Assembly (NCBI GenBank): GCA_903939115.1
Contig: CAJAFV010000071.1
Span: 150,924 to 214,923, forward strand
Reading direction: 5' to 3'
Origin: an uncultured Geobacteraceae bacterium
Lineage (GTDB): Bacteria; Desulfobacterota; Desulfuromonadia; Geobacterales; Pseudopelobacteraceae
Length of the DNA stretch: 64,000 bases
The position numbers and the translations under genes are program-made. Shown piece by piece: positions 27,137-36,568 of this stretch; within the stretch, counting starts at the first letter, position 1; every line of letters begins with the position of its first letter. The notes under the pieces are model-generated. The model saw only the letters and a program-made list of their open reading frames with translations. It ran no database searches and was not told the DNA's origin.

Positions 27137-28467
27137 TCTGCCCCCTCACGAAAAATCATATCTGCTAGTTTAGCCGGTGTCGCTATTTCGATATCTTCAG
27201 GAACACGCTGGCCGGTGGTAAAATAAGCTATCTGCAAATTATCCTTCATCAACAGGTTAACCATGTTGCCAAAACTTTCACATTCATCAATTTTTGTGAA
27301 CACTACTTTGCTTACTTGAAAAATCCGGAACCGGTTTAAAATCTCTTCCAGTTCACGATCTTTCGTCGTGGCTGAAAGGCAGAGGTACACCTCCATCTGA
27401 ATTTTATCCTCCAGGAAATTCTTCATTTCATCGAGCTTTTCCTTGTCTTTGTGGCTGCGGCCGGCGGTATCGATAAAAATCAGATCACACGCCGAATGCT
27501 TTTCAACAGCCTTTTCAAGCTCCTTGGGGGTAGAGGCCACTTCCAGCGGGATTCCCATAATTCGAGAGTAGGTTTTAAGCTGCTCAACCGCCCCCACTCT
27601 GAAAATATCCATGGTAATCAGTGCAACCTTGTTACCGCGATTGAGGGCGTACATAGCCGCCAACTTCGCAGTTGTCGTGGTTTTTCCAACGCCGGTCGGG
27701 CCGACCAGCGCGATGATACGGGGAGAGTTCTTTTTCAGTTTGAGCGTGCCGGCGAATTTAATCAGGCGCCCGAGTGTCTCGCTGAGACGGCCCTTGACGG
27801 TCTGGTTGCCACTCTGCAGAGGCAGTGTGTTGAGTGTATCAACGATCGTCCTGATCAGTTCGGTAGAAACGCCGCTGTATGCCAACTCTCGTGCTAGAGG
27901 AGAATCGTCCGGGAGAAGATCCGCCCCCGATTGTGCGGCCAGCGGGCTCTCAACAGTTATTGTCGGCCACTGGACATCCTTGGTGCCCCCCTCCTGGCTT
28001 TTTGCCAGTGTCGCGAGGAGCAGTTTCTTGATCTCCTCGAGATCGGAGCGGGGAATGTTTTTGAGATTTATGCCCCCATCCTGCTGTTCAGCTGTCTCCA
28101 CTCCCTCGGCAGCTTTAGCCTCCGCCCGCGCTTCCTCTTCACGCCGGGTGAGTGATTCAACCTTTTCGCGGAGATCTTTCAGCTCCCGCGCCAAGGGGGC
28201 AAGCATTGAACTTTCCATCTCCTCCCGTGCAGTCCGTTCGCGCGGCGGGGCTTCACGGGTCACGACCGGAGCGGACTGTGGTGGCGCCGGTTTACGAACC
28301 GGATCGATCGCCGCCGTCACCCGGTAAACCTGCTTGCTGAAAAAACCAAGAAAACCGCCGGTCTGCTCTTTCTTTGTCGAAAGAATCATGGCATCCGGCC
28401 CGAGTTCCGCCTTTACCATGCGCAATGCTTCCGGCATACTTGCCGCTTGAAATGTTTTAACCAGCAT
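27133..28467 (-). CDS. flhF: FlhF, SRP-type GTPase positioning the flagellum
   Basis: SRP-like GTPase that sets the site of flagellar assembly at the pole. An N-terminal B-domain (MLVKTFQAASMPEALRMVKAELG) leads into a charged linker with Glu/Arg-rich coiled coil (about residues 85-125). The NG domain follows: G1 ALVGPTGVGKTTTTAKLAA, DTAGRSHKD and TKIDECESFG. 444 residues. It overlaps flhA by 11 bases and flhG by 4 bases. Confidence 0.95.
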   Translation of the reverse strand: MLVKTFQAASMPEALRMVKAELGPDAMILSTKKEQTGGFLGFFSKQVYRVTAAIDPVRKPAPPQSAPVVTREAPPRERTAREEMESSMLAPLARELKDLREKVESLTRREEEARAEAKAAEGVETAEQQDGGINLKNIPRSDLEEIKKLLLATLAKSQEGGTKDVQWPTITVESPLAAQSGADLLPDDSPLARELAYSGVSTELIRTIVDTLNTLPLQSGNQTVKGRLSETLGRLIKFAGTLKLKKNSPRIIALVGPTGVGKTTTTAKLAAMYALNRGNKVALITMDIFRVGAVEQLKTYSRIMGIPLEVASTPKELEKAVEKHSACDLIFIDTAGRSHKDKEKLDEMKNFLEDKIQMEVYLCLSATTKDRELEEILNRFRIFQVSKVVFTKIDECESFGNMVNLLMKDNLQIAYFTTGQRVPEDIEIATPAKLADMIFREGAE

Positions 28468-30598
28468 TGAAACTTACCACCCCGAGAGACTGGATTTTTA
28501 CATTTTGTGGGATTTCATTATGCGACAGCACCGCCATGTGCGGCACAAAGCGCTCGATTAATTTCCTGACGTGACGCCGGATCGACGGAGAGGCCAACAG
28601 TAGCGGCTGTGCACCGCTGGAGCCGAACCGTTCCGACATGCTGCGGACAGATGCTATTATCTGCTGTGCTGCCGCAGGTTCTATCGCCAGATAACTACCC
28701 TGATCAGACGGCTGGATCGCTTCGGCAATCATATCCTCAATTTCCCGATCAATCGTAACCAGGAAAAGAGTCTCATCCTCCAGCTTATACTGATCGACAA
28801 TAAATCGGCCCAACCCCTGCCGCACGAATTCCGTCAATACATCGGGGTCTTTGGTCAGGGAGGCGTAGTCCGCCAGGCTCTCCAGAATAGTCCGCATATC
28901 GCGTATTGACACACCCTCTTTGAGCAGATTTTTGACCACTCTCAGTACGGTTCCAAGGTTAAGCAGGTTTGGTATAAGCTCATCCACAACCTTCGGAGCA
29001 GTGACGGCGACATTGTCAAGCAGCTGCTGCATCTCCTGGCGTCCGACCAGCTCATGCGAGTAGCGTTTGATAATTTCGCTGATATGGGTGGCAACTACCG
29101 TTGTACTGTCAACGACAGTGTATCCGTTGATCTGTGCCTGATCACGGTCCTCGCTCCGGATCCAGACCGCCGGCAGACCGAATACCGGTTCTTTGGTGGT
29201 CATGCCGGGCAAGTTGGCCGTAACTCCGCCGGAATCCATGGCTAAATACTGGCCGGTCAGCTCGCTGCCACCCACCCGCGCGCCGCGAATCAACAGGTTA
29301 TATTCATACGGTTTCAGTTGCAGATTGTCGTGGATATGGATCGGCGGAACGACGAAGCCCATCTTCTGTGCGGTTTGACGGCGAATAGAGCGGATACGCT
29401 CCAGCAGTTCGCCATTTTGAGCGGCGTCAACCATCGGCACCAGGCCATAGCCTACCTCCAGTTCCAGAACATCCAGTGGTCGGATATTTGACGCCTGATC
29501 TATGGATTCCTCACCAGCGGTTATTTCAGCCAGCGCCGTCTCTTCAACAACCTCTGCCTTCTCTCTCGCCATTTTTCCGACTAAAAAAGTAACCCCCGAG
29601 AGTAATAGGAAAGCAAAGTGCGGTAGCCCGGGAATAAGTGCGAACAAAAACATGACACCGGAGGAAACAAAAAAGGCCTTCGGATAATTCAGGAACTGCC
29701 CGGTGAGCTCCTGTCCAAAACTGTTTTCATCTGCAGAGCGGGTGACCAGGATACCTGCGGCGGTCGAGATTACCAGAGCCGGAATCTGGGCTACGAGGCC
29801 CTCTCCGATAGTCAGCAGTGTATAGTTGGAGAGCGCGTTCATGAGCGGCATCCCCTGTTGCCATACGCCGATGATCAAGCCGCCGAAGATATTTATCAAG
29901 ACGATCATGATGCCCGCGACGGCGTCTCCGCGCACAAACTTGCTGGCTCCGTCCATGGAGCCGTAAAAATCGGCCTCGCGGGATATTTTCAGGCGTCGCC
30001 TTTTTGCCTCTTTGTCGGTAAGCAGGCCGGCGGAAAGGTCGGCATCGATCGCCATCTGCTTGCCCGGCATGGCATCAAGGGTGAAACGGGCGGCAACCTC
30101 GGCAACGCGCCCGGCGCCTTTTGTAATTACCACAAAGTTTATAATTACCAAAATCAGGAACAACACCGCGCCGACGATGTAATTTCCGCCGACGACGAAC
30201 TGTCCGAAAGCCTTGATAACAGCACCCGCCGATTCGGCACCTTCACTTCCGTGCAACAGAATCAGGCGGGTTGAGGCAATATTCAGTGCCAGGCGGAAGA
30301 GTGTTGTGACCAGAAGCACGGAGGGGAAAACTGAAAAATCAAGCGGCTGTACTGTATAGAGACAAATCAGCAGAATTGACAGGGATATCGTAATATTGGC
30401 GGCCAGAAAGATGTCGAGAACAAATGCCGGCAGAGGAATTATCATCAGCGCAAGGATCCCGATCAATCCAAGGGCGACATAGATGTCTGAGTTTTTGCGG
30501 AATCCGCGTAACTCTATTGCTTCCACTGTGTCATTTGCCATGAAGATGTATCTGTCAACCGCCTTGTTGCGTGTAGTATAGACCGGACTTTTATGCAT
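28457..30598 (-). CDS. flhA: flagellar export gate protein FlhA
   Basis: Integral membrane component of the flagellar type III export gate. About eight N-terminal membrane helices are followed by the family signature (RVAEVAARFTLDAMPGKQMAIDADL) and a large cytoplasmic C-terminal domain (DNLQLKPYEYNLLIRGARVG ... RRHVRKLIERFVPHMAVLSHNEIP). The frame starts at 30598. The conserved N-terminus begins at the Met at 30541 (MANDTVEAIEL), giving 694 residues, the usual length. Neither start has a strong Shine-Dalgarno. It is the first gene of a 13-gene flagellar operon. Confidence 0.95.
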   Translation of the reverse strand: MHKSPVYTTRNKAVDRYIFMANDTVEAIELRGFRKNSDIYVALGLIGILALMIIPLPAFVLDIFLAANITISLSILLICLYTVQPLDFSVFPSVLLVTTLFRLALNIASTRLILLHGSEGAESAGAVIKAFGQFVVGGNYIVGAVLFLILVIINFVVITKGAGRVAEVAARFTLDAMPGKQMAIDADLSAGLLTDKEAKRRRLKISREADFYGSMDGASKFVRGDAVAGIMIVLINIFGGLIIGVWQQGMPLMNALSNYTLLTIGEGLVAQIPALVISTAAGILVTRSADENSFGQELTGQFLNYPKAFFVSSGVMFLFALIPGLPHFAFLLLSGVTFLVGKMAREKAEVVEETALAEITAGEESIDQASNIRPLDVLELEVGYGLVPMVDAAQNGELLERIRSIRRQTAQKMGFVVPPIHIHDNLQLKPYEYNLLIRGARVGGSELTGQYLAMDSGGVTANLPGMTTKEPVFGLPAVWIRSEDRDQAQINGYTVVDSTTVVATHISEIIKRYSHELVGRQEMQQLLDNVAVTAPKVVDELIPNLLNLGTVLRVVKNLLKEGVSIRDMRTILESLADYASLTKDPDVLTEFVRQGLGRFIVDQYKLEDETLFLVTIDREIEDMIAEAIQPSDQGSYLAIEPAAAQQIIASVRSMSERFGSSGAQPLLLASPSIRRHVRKLIERFVPHMAVLSHNEIPQNVKIQSLGVVSFNAG

Positions 30599-30717
30599 TT
30601 TCCGTGCCGCCAGAGCCCGTGAACCCTGCGTTCGCCACGACAGCAGTAAGGGGTGATTCCTTCGACAGTATGGCCGCTACTGCACTTAATGCCATCGGAA
30701 GAACATACACTCAAAGG

Positions 30718-30749
30718 GTGTCAAACTATTGAATGTGTCAAAATATTGA
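30718..30749. promoter_or_regulatory. tandem 15-bp direct repeats upstream of flhA
   Basis: GTGTCAAACTATTGA (30718-30732) and GTGTCAAAATATTGA (30735-30749) are 14/15 identical with a 17-bp period. Each is an imperfect palindrome of the form GTCAA-N4-TTGAM. They lie about 120-210 bp upstream of the possible flhA starts in an otherwise gene-free stretch, suggesting two adjacent dimer sites for a regulator of the flagellar operon. The regulator is unknown. Confidence 0.45.
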
Positions 30750-30852
30750 CCACATGTGCAGCAAAAGAGTCATTACTAGCTCAATAATGTGACTTTTCAA
30801 TTGTGCAACTTGGTCTGATGCATATATCGGGATGCAGCGATATAAAACCGAC

Positions 30853-32001
30853 TTAATACGGCATGCCGCTTCTCATCCGTTTCTGAATCATATCATGGAG
30901 CTGCTCGTCAACGTTTTCAGCCGTAATTCCAGACTGCCTGCAGATTTCTTCCACCTGTTTCCTGCTGCCGGGCCTCTCCATATCACTCATCTGTACAAAA
31001 TGTCCTGAGCGTTTACCAACCTGAAAGATGGCCCGATCATGTGGCGGCAGATCGATAAAATTTTTCAGAATTGCCATCAGCCTCAATTTATCATCCGGAA
31101 GGGTACCGTCGATCTCCTGCAGCAGGTTATACGAATGATCACTCCTGACTCTACTGGTTATGCCGTCGAGCCGTTCGAGCAAAAGCAGTATCTCCTCTGC
31201 CTGGACGACATCCGAAGTCCATTGATAGCGGTAAACATCGCTGCCGGCGAAAAGGTTTACGGAGTCCATCAGATGCAGTGTCCTGAAGCGGATAAAGTCC
31301 GGGTTGATGCGATTGAGAGCATCCGCTGTTTCAATGGCATGCTCCCGGGAAAATTCACGCCCCCCGATCCCGGTTAACACATATTCCGATAATTCTATCC
31401 CGGCAGTTTTCGCTTTCAGTCCCGCAGTGATATGAATATCCTTCGAAGCCCCCTTGCTGATCATCTGCAGAATCGCATCTGACGCGGTTTCCATGCCGAT
31501 ATGAATCCGGTTCAGCCCGGATGCCGCGATCTCCGCCAACTGGGCGTCACTTATGCGGGCGACGCTCTCCGAGCGGGCATATGAGGTAATCCGTTCCACC
31601 TGAGGGAAACGCATTTTGATATGGCGCAGGATTGCTATAAGGTTTTCGGGCCTGATAACAAGGCTGTCGGCATCCTGCAGAAAGATCGACTGCATCCCCT
31701 CTGCCAGCCAATTGCGAGCCGCAGCGAAGGCTGTCCACTCAGACGGTGAAAGATTCTCAGTCGGCTCAACACGGGAGTCGAGACCTCCCTGCAGTTGTGT
31801 CGTGAAGCGATGAACAGTATCTATATCCGCAATGACGTCTGCCACCGGACGGAGAGAAAATTTCTGTTTTTTGTAGACAGAACAAAAGGTACAGCGGTTC
31901 CAGGGGCAGTTGCGGGTCACGCGAAGCAGCAGACTGGCGGCTTCACTGGGCGGTCTGATCGGTCCCTGTTCGAATCCCTGGTATGATTGCATGGCAGACA
32001 A
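30853..32001 (-). CDS. radical SAM protein, function unknown
   Basis: 382-residue radical S-adenosylmethionine enzyme. The cluster motif is C-P-W-N-R-C-T-F-C (CX4CX2C) near residue 35 within LLLRVTRNCPWNRCTFCSVY, a form seen in a widespread uncharacterised family related to oxygen-independent coproporphyrinogen oxidases. A TIM-barrel pattern follows (RIHIGMETASDAILQMISKG, ELSEYVLTGIGGREFSREHA). It is monocistronic between ssb (divergent) and flhA. The substrate is not predictable from sequence. Confidence 0.8.
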   Translation of the reverse strand: MSAMQSYQGFEQGPIRPPSEAASLLLRVTRNCPWNRCTFCSVYKKQKFSLRPVADVIADIDTVHRFTTQLQGGLDSRVEPTENLSPSEWTAFAAARNWLAEGMQSIFLQDADSLVIRPENLIAILRHIKMRFPQVERITSYARSESVARISDAQLAEIAASGLNRIHIGMETASDAILQMISKGASKDIHITAGLKAKTAGIELSEYVLTGIGGREFSREHAIETADALNRINPDFIRFRTLHLMDSVNLFAGSDVYRYQWTSDVVQAEEILLLLERLDGITSRVRSDHSYNLLQEIDGTLPDDKLRLMAILKNFIDLPPHDRAIFQVGKRSGHFVQMSDMERPGSRKQVEEICRQSGITAENVDEQLHDMIQKRMRSGMPY

Positions 32002-32134
32002 CTCCTTTCGCTGAAATCAGAATAACCGGCCAACTCTATCAGGTTTAGGAATTGACAGCATCCATTTTCTGATCTGTTTTTTGCTGTTGAGAAAGCGCTC
32101 CTTCTGAGGTATTGTTCTCCCTCCGAAAAATTAA

Positions 32135-32155
32135 GAACTGTTTTGGAAACAGTTC
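32135..32155. promoter_or_regulatory. perfect 9-bp inverted repeat upstream of ssb
   Basis: Arms GAACTGTTT and AAACAGTTC pair perfectly around a 3-bp spacer. The element ends 38 bp before the ssb ATG and lies between ssb and the divergent radical SAM gene. No T-run follows, so an operator is likelier than a terminator. A LexA-type SOS site is one possibility given the gene (GAAC...GTTC outer bases), but I cannot match it firmly to the Geobacter LexA motif. Confidence 0.45.
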
Positions 32156-32193
32156 CGTAATTATTTCATCATAACAGGACAAGGAGTCACATC

Positions 32194-32628
32194 ATGGCCA
32201 GTCTCAACAAAGTAATGCTTATAGGAAATCTGGGCAAGGACCCTGAAGTACGTCACACCGCATCAGGCACGGCGGTAGCTACATTCTCAATCGCTACCAG
32301 CGAACGCTTCAAGAACAAACAGACCAATGAATGGGAAAAAAAGACCGAGTGGCATAATATTGTCCTGTGGGATAAGCAGGCAACACTGGCCGGTCAATAT
32401 TTGACCAAGGGAAGCACTATCTACATCGAGGGGAGACTGCAAACCCGCAAGTGGCAGGATAAAAACGGGAATGACCGTTATACGACCGAAATTGTCGGCA
32501 ACTCTTTGGAGTTTTTGTCCACGAAAGGCGAAGGTTCTCGCAGTGGCGGCGGAGATTCCGGAAATGAATCCACCGGTTCTTCTTTCAATGAGGAACCTCC
32601 TTTCCAGGATGACGACATCCCATTTTAG
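32194..32628 (+). CDS. ssb: single-stranded DNA-binding protein SSB
   Basis: 144-residue SSB that coats single-stranded DNA and recruits replication and repair enzymes. The OB-fold occupies residues 1-112 ([57 protein letters not shown]). A Gly/Ser-rich linker follows, then the acidic partner-binding tail DDDIPF. An AAGGAG site precedes the ATG. The next gene (ABC exporter) follows closely. Confidence 0.97.
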   Translation: MASLNKVMLIGNLGKDPEVRHTASGTAVATFSIATSERFKNKQTNEWEKKTEWHNIVLWDKQATLAGQYLTKGSTIYIEGRLQTRKWQDKNGNDRYTTEIVGNSLEFLSTKGEGSRSGGGDSGNESTGSSFNEEPPFQDDDIPF

Positions 32629-32651
32629 TCGGACCCTTTTAGGAAATACTT

Positions 32652-34433
32652 ATTAAAGATCTTGTCCTACTCATTCCCTACCTGACAGCGCTTCGCTGGC
32701 GATATGCTGGCGGTGCGCTGTTCCTTCTTCTTACCAACGCCTTTGCGCTGTTAATACCCTGGTTCATGAAACTGGCGGTGGAGGCGTTACAGCATCCAAT
32801 GGAGGCCCGTTACTCGCCATCCACATGCGCCCTGATCATCTCACTCCTGGCGATCCTGCACTGCATCACCCGTATTTTTTCCCGAACACTCACCCTGAAT
32901 GCTGCCAGGATTATTGAATTTCGCATCCGTAACGACCTGTTCCAGCGACTGACCAAGCTTGACCTCAGCTATTTTTCCAGCAGTCGCAGCGGAGACATCA
33001 TCTCCCGATTTTCCAATGACCTGACCAACGTCCGGATGTTGACCGGCTTTGGCTGCATGAGTGCAATTAACACCGTATTGATTTACAGCGCTGCCGTAAC
33101 AATGATGATCAGGATTCACCCCTGGCTCACAATCTGGGCAATTCTCCCGTTCCCGATCATGATCCTGATTATTAAAAAAGTCAGCCATCGACTCTTCCAC
33201 CGGTCTCTTCAGGCACAGGAGGAGCTGGCGCATCTTTCAAGTCAGGCCGAGGAAACAGTCTCAGCCGTGCGGCTGATAAAATCCTACTGTCGGGAAGAGT
33301 ATTTTCAGGGCGAATTCGGTAAAACCGCCGAGCGCTACCTTAAGCACAACCTGCGGCTTGCCCGACTGCGGGGTCTTGTCATCCCGGTCATGGCGGCCGC
33401 AACCGGATCCGGAACCCTTGTCGTTTTGTTTATGGGCGGCAGGCTGGTAATTTCAAACAGCATAACTCTGGGTGATTTTGTTGCTTTCAGCGGTTACCTG
33501 GCGATGCTTGTCTGGCCGACAGCGGTAATGGGGTGGATTCTGACTCTGGCGCAGCGGGGAGCTGCCTCCATGTCTCGATTGGCAGGAATACTGGGCGCCG
33601 AATCGACCGTTGTTGACCAGCCCGATGCAGAGCCGATCGACTCCTTTCATTCGGGCATTGAAGCACACGACCTCAGTTTCAGCTATGGTGATACAAAGAT
33701 TATCAACGGGATCTCTTTTCATATTCAGGCCGGCGAAACGCTGGGAATAACCGGAGATGTCGGGAGCGGAAAGACAACCTTGCTGCGTCTGATCGCGCGA
33801 CTTCTTCCGATCTCCGACGGAATGCTGTGTGTTGACGGGCGGGATATTAACAGCATAACAACTACCTCCCTGCGCCGACTGATCGGCTACGTGCCGCAAG
33901 AGACCTTTCTGTTTTCGCGAACCGTTGCCGATAATATCGGCTATGGAATTACGGGAGAACACGCTGAGGATGCTGTCGTAAGAGCGGCAGGTCAGGCCGG
34001 TTTTCTTGATGATGTAGAAGCATTCCCAGCAAAATTTGAGACGCAGGTGGGTGAAAAGGGTGTAACTCTTTCCGGCGGCCAGAAACAGCGGCTTGCGATC
34101 GCCCGCGCCGTTGTCGGAAATCCACCAATTCTGCTGCTCGATGATCCGCTTTCTGCGGTTGACGCAGGGCGCGAAGAAGAAATCCTCAACGAGCTCGGAA
34201 AATTTTATAGCGGACGGACCGTGCTGATTGTCTCACAGAGAGTTTCTGCCTTCCGCGACTGCGACAGGATTATTGTTCTGAAAGAGGGGGCTATTGCCGA
34301 GCAAGGTGCCCCTGCTGAACTGCTTCTGCAGGGTGGCCTGTATGCCGAATTATGTTCCAGGCAGATGAATGCGCCGGGCACCTTTTTATCGCCTGAAAAT
34401 CCATCGCAATCTCCGGTATTTTCAGCACCATAA
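32652..34433 (+). CDS. ABC exporter (MsbA/MdlB-like half transporter), atypical start
   Basis: Half-size ABC exporter with a six-helix membrane domain and a C-terminal nucleotide-binding domain: Walker A GDVGSGKTTLL, Q-loop VPQETFLFSRTVADNI, signature LSGGQKQRLAIARA, Walker B ILLLDDPLSA. The first ATG in frame (32766) would remove most of transmembrane helix 1, yet the frame is open and codes for typical exporter sequence upstream (LVLLIPYLTALRWRYAGG, then ALFLLLTNAFALLIPW). No ATG, GTG or TTG occurs between the stop at 32640 and 32766. An ATT at 32652 with AGGAAA seven bases upstream is the best candidate start. Substrate is unknown. Confidence 0.8.
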   Translation: MKDLVLLIPYLTALRWRYAGGALFLLLTNAFALLIPWFMKLAVEALQHPMEARYSPSTCALIISLLAILHCITRIFSRTLTLNAARIIEFRIRNDLFQRLTKLDLSYFSSSRSGDIISRFSNDLTNVRMLTGFGCMSAINTVLIYSAAVTMMIRIHPWLTIWAILPFPIMILIIKKVSHRLFHRSLQAQEELAHLSSQAEETVSAVRLIKSYCREEYFQGEFGKTAERYLKHNLRLARLRGLVIPVMAAATGSGTLVVLFMGGRLVISNSITLGDFVAFSGYLAMLVWPTAVMGWILTLAQRGAASMSRLAGILGAESTVVDQPDAEPIDSFHSGIEAHDLSFSYGDTKIINGISFHIQAGETLGITGDVGSGKTTLLRLIARLLPISDGMLCVDGRDINSITTTSLRRLIGYVPQETFLFSRTVADNIGYGITGEHAEDAVVRAAGQAGFLDDVEAFPAKFETQVGEKGVTLSGGQKQRLAIARAVVGNPPILLLDDPLSAVDAGREEEILNELGKFYSGRTVLIVSQRVSAFRDCDRIIVLKEGAIAEQGAPAELLLQGGLYAELCSRQMNAPGTFLSPENPSQSPVFSAP

Positions 34434-34450
34434 CTTCTCAGTGAGTTCGT

Positions 34451-36568
34451 ATGTCCCTTTTCAATATAACAACCGAATATACACCGCGCGGCGATCAACC
34501 ACTGGCCATCAAAGAGCTGGTCGAGGGGATCGAGCGCGGTGACCGCCACCAGACGCTACTCGGGGTAACCGGATCCGGCAAGACATTCACTGTTGCCAAT
34601 GTCATAGCCCAGACTTCGCGGCCAGCCTTGGTACTGGCTCCCAACAAGACGCTGGCGGCCCAGCTCTATGGCGAATTCAAGGAGCTTTTCCCGGATAACG
34701 CCGTTGAATACTTTGTCTCATACTACGATTATTACCAGCCTGAAGCCTACATTCCGACCAGCGATACCTTTATTGAAAAAGATTCTGCCATCAACGACGA
34801 AATAGACAAGATGCGCCATTCAGCGACGCGCAGTCTGCTGACACGGCGTGATGTCATTATTGTGGCTTCGGTCTCCTGTATTTACGGTATCGGTTCACCC
34901 GATGCGTATCAGTCGATGCACATTTTCTTCCATCAAGGGGATGATTACGGACGTGACGAACTTCTCAAAAAACTGATCGAGATTCAGTATGAGCGTAATG
35001 ACATGGATTTCCATCGTGGCACGTTCCGGGTGCGTGGGGATGTGATCGAAATTTTCCCGGCCTATGATAATGATCGTGCGCTCAGAATAGAATTTTTTGG
35101 TGACGAAGTTGAAGCCATTAGCGAAATAGATCCGCTGCGCGGCGCGGTGCTGCAGAAACTATCGAAATGCTCCATCTATCCGGCCTCCCATTACGTTTCC
35201 ACCCGTGAAACACTGGAACGTGCGGTTGAGCAGATCCGCGTCGATCTGGCTGAGCGGATCTCTTATTTCCGTTCACAAAACATGCTGCTGGAAGAACAGC
35301 GCATCGAGCAGCGAACCTTCTACGATATAGAGATGATGGAGGAGATGGGGTTCTGTCACGGCATCGAAAATTATTCGCGCTATTTCGATGGCCGTCAACC
35401 GGGGGAGGCGCCGTATACACTGATTGATTACTTCCCGGATGACTTTGTTCTGTTCGTCGATGAATCGCATATCACCATTCCTCAGACCGGTGCCATGTAC
35501 CGTGGTGACCGTTCGCGTAAAGAAACGCTGGTCAACTATGGCTTCCGTCTGCCAGCTGCGCTCGACAACCGGCCGCTCAATTTCCAGGAGTTCCAGACTC
35601 GTATCCGCCAGGCCGTCTATGTTTCGGCGACTCCCGCCGATTATGAACTTGAGGCGAGTGGCGGTGTTTTTGTCGAGCAGGTTATACGCCCGACCGGGCT
35701 GGTTGATCCGGTTATAGAGGTGCGGCCGGTGACGGCATCCCCTCACCCTAGCCCTCTCCCTAATGGAGAGGGGACAGAAGAATCCCTCGCCCTTAGGACC
35801 CAAAAGGCGGGCCTAAAGGAGAGGGTGGCCGAAGGCCGGGTGAGGGGACATTTTGGCCAGGTCGACGACCTCCTCCATGAAGTGCGTGAAACCGTGGCCC
35901 GCGGTGAGCGTGTGCTGGTGACGACCTTAACCAAGCGAATGGCCGAAGAGTTGACCAACTATTATCGTGAACTGGGGGTACGGATAAAATACCTCCATTC
36001 AGACATTGTTACCATCGAGCGGATGCAGATCATTCGGGACCTCCGCATGGGGGAATTCGACGTGCTGGTCGGGATTAACCTGCTGCGGGAGGGGCTTGAT
36101 CTGCCGGAGGTTTCTCTGGTCGCCATTCTTGACGCCGACAAGGAGGGATTTCTCCGTTCCCAGCGTTCCCTGATCCAGACCTGCGGCCGTGCCGCCCGTA
36201 ATATCAATGGCCGGGTGCTGATGTACGGTGACAACATCACCCGCTCCATGCAGGCCTGTATCGATGAGACCGGCCGCCGCAGGGTTAAGCAGCTTGAGTA
36301 TAACGAAGAACACGGCATAACTCCCGAAACAGTGAAGAAGGGGTTGCGGAGCATTCTGGAGTCGATCGAGGAGAAGGATTATGTCACGCAACCGGCAGGA
36401 GTGGCCGAAGCGGGCGAAGAATATCTGGCGCCAAAAGAGATTCCAAAACTGGTGAAGAAGCTCCGGAAAGAGATGCTGGCGGCAGCCAAGGATTTGAATT
36501 TTGAGAAAGCGGCAGTTTTGCGCGACCGGGTGAAAAAACTCGAAACGTTAGAACTGGCGCTGCGATGA
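34451..36568 (+). CDS. uvrB: excinuclease ABC subunit B UvrB carrying an in-frame repeat insertion
   Basis: Damage-verification helicase of nucleotide excision repair. Walker [15 protein letters not shown], the beta-hairpin ([12 protein letters not shown]), helicase motifs ([66 protein letters not shown]) and the C-terminal UVR motif ([21 protein letters not shown]) are intact. At 705 residues it is longer than usual. The excess is residues about 430-466, encoded by a GC-rich intergenic-type repeat lying between VIEVRPVTA and [10 protein letters not shown], where normal UvrB joins these segments directly. The frame is kept, so the protein is probably functional with an extra loop. It overlaps the next gene by 4 bases. 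Confidence 0.96.
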   Translation: MSLFNITTEYTPRGDQPLAIKELVEGIERGDRHQTLLGVTGSGKTFTVANVIAQTSRPALVLAPNKTLAAQLYGEFKELFPDNAVEYFVSYYDYYQPEAYIPTSDTFIEKDSAINDEIDKMRHSATRSLLTRRDVIIVASVSCIYGIGSPDAYQSMHIFFHQGDDYGRDELLKKLIEIQYERNDMDFHRGTFRVRGDVIEIFPAYDNDRALRIEFFGDEVEAISEIDPLRGAVLQKLSKCSIYPASHYVSTRETLERAVEQIRVDLAERISYFRSQNMLLEEQRIEQRTFYDIEMMEEMGFCHGIENYSRYFDGRQPGEAPYTLIDYFPDDFVLFVDESHITIPQTGAMYRGDRSRKETLVNYGFRLPAALDNRPLNFQEFQTRIRQAVYVSATPADYELEASGGVFVEQVIRPTGLVDPVIEVRPVTASPHPSPLPNGEGTEESLALRTQKAGLKERVAEGRVRGHFGQVDDLLHEVRETVARGERVLVTTLTKRMAEELTNYYRELGVRIKYLHSDIVTIERMQIIRDLRMGEFDVLVGINLLREGLDLPEVSLVAILDADKEGFLRSQRSLIQTCGRAARNINGRVLMYGDNITRSMQACIDETGRRRVKQLEYNEEHGITPETVKKGLRSILESIEEKDYVTQPAGVAEAGEEYLAPKEIPKLVKKLRKEMLAAAKDLNFEKAAVLRDRVKKLETLELALR
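35739..35849 (-). repeat. REP-type palindromic repeat (family A) inside uvrB
   Basis: On the reverse strand this stretch shows the same modules as the intergenic copies at 44161 and 56746. These are CCTCACCCGGCCTTCGGCCACC, an internal hairpin, and CCCCTCTCC-ATTA-GGGAGAGGG followed by TAGGGTGAGGGG. About 111 bp, divisible by three, so uvrB stays in frame. Its hairpin-rich, low-complexity character contrasts with the flanking coding sequence. Confidence 0.85.

Noticed and set aside
35739..35849. UvrB insert as intein or frameshifted pseudogene
   Set aside because: Too short for an intein, no splice-site residues, and the frame and all downstream helicase motifs are intact.
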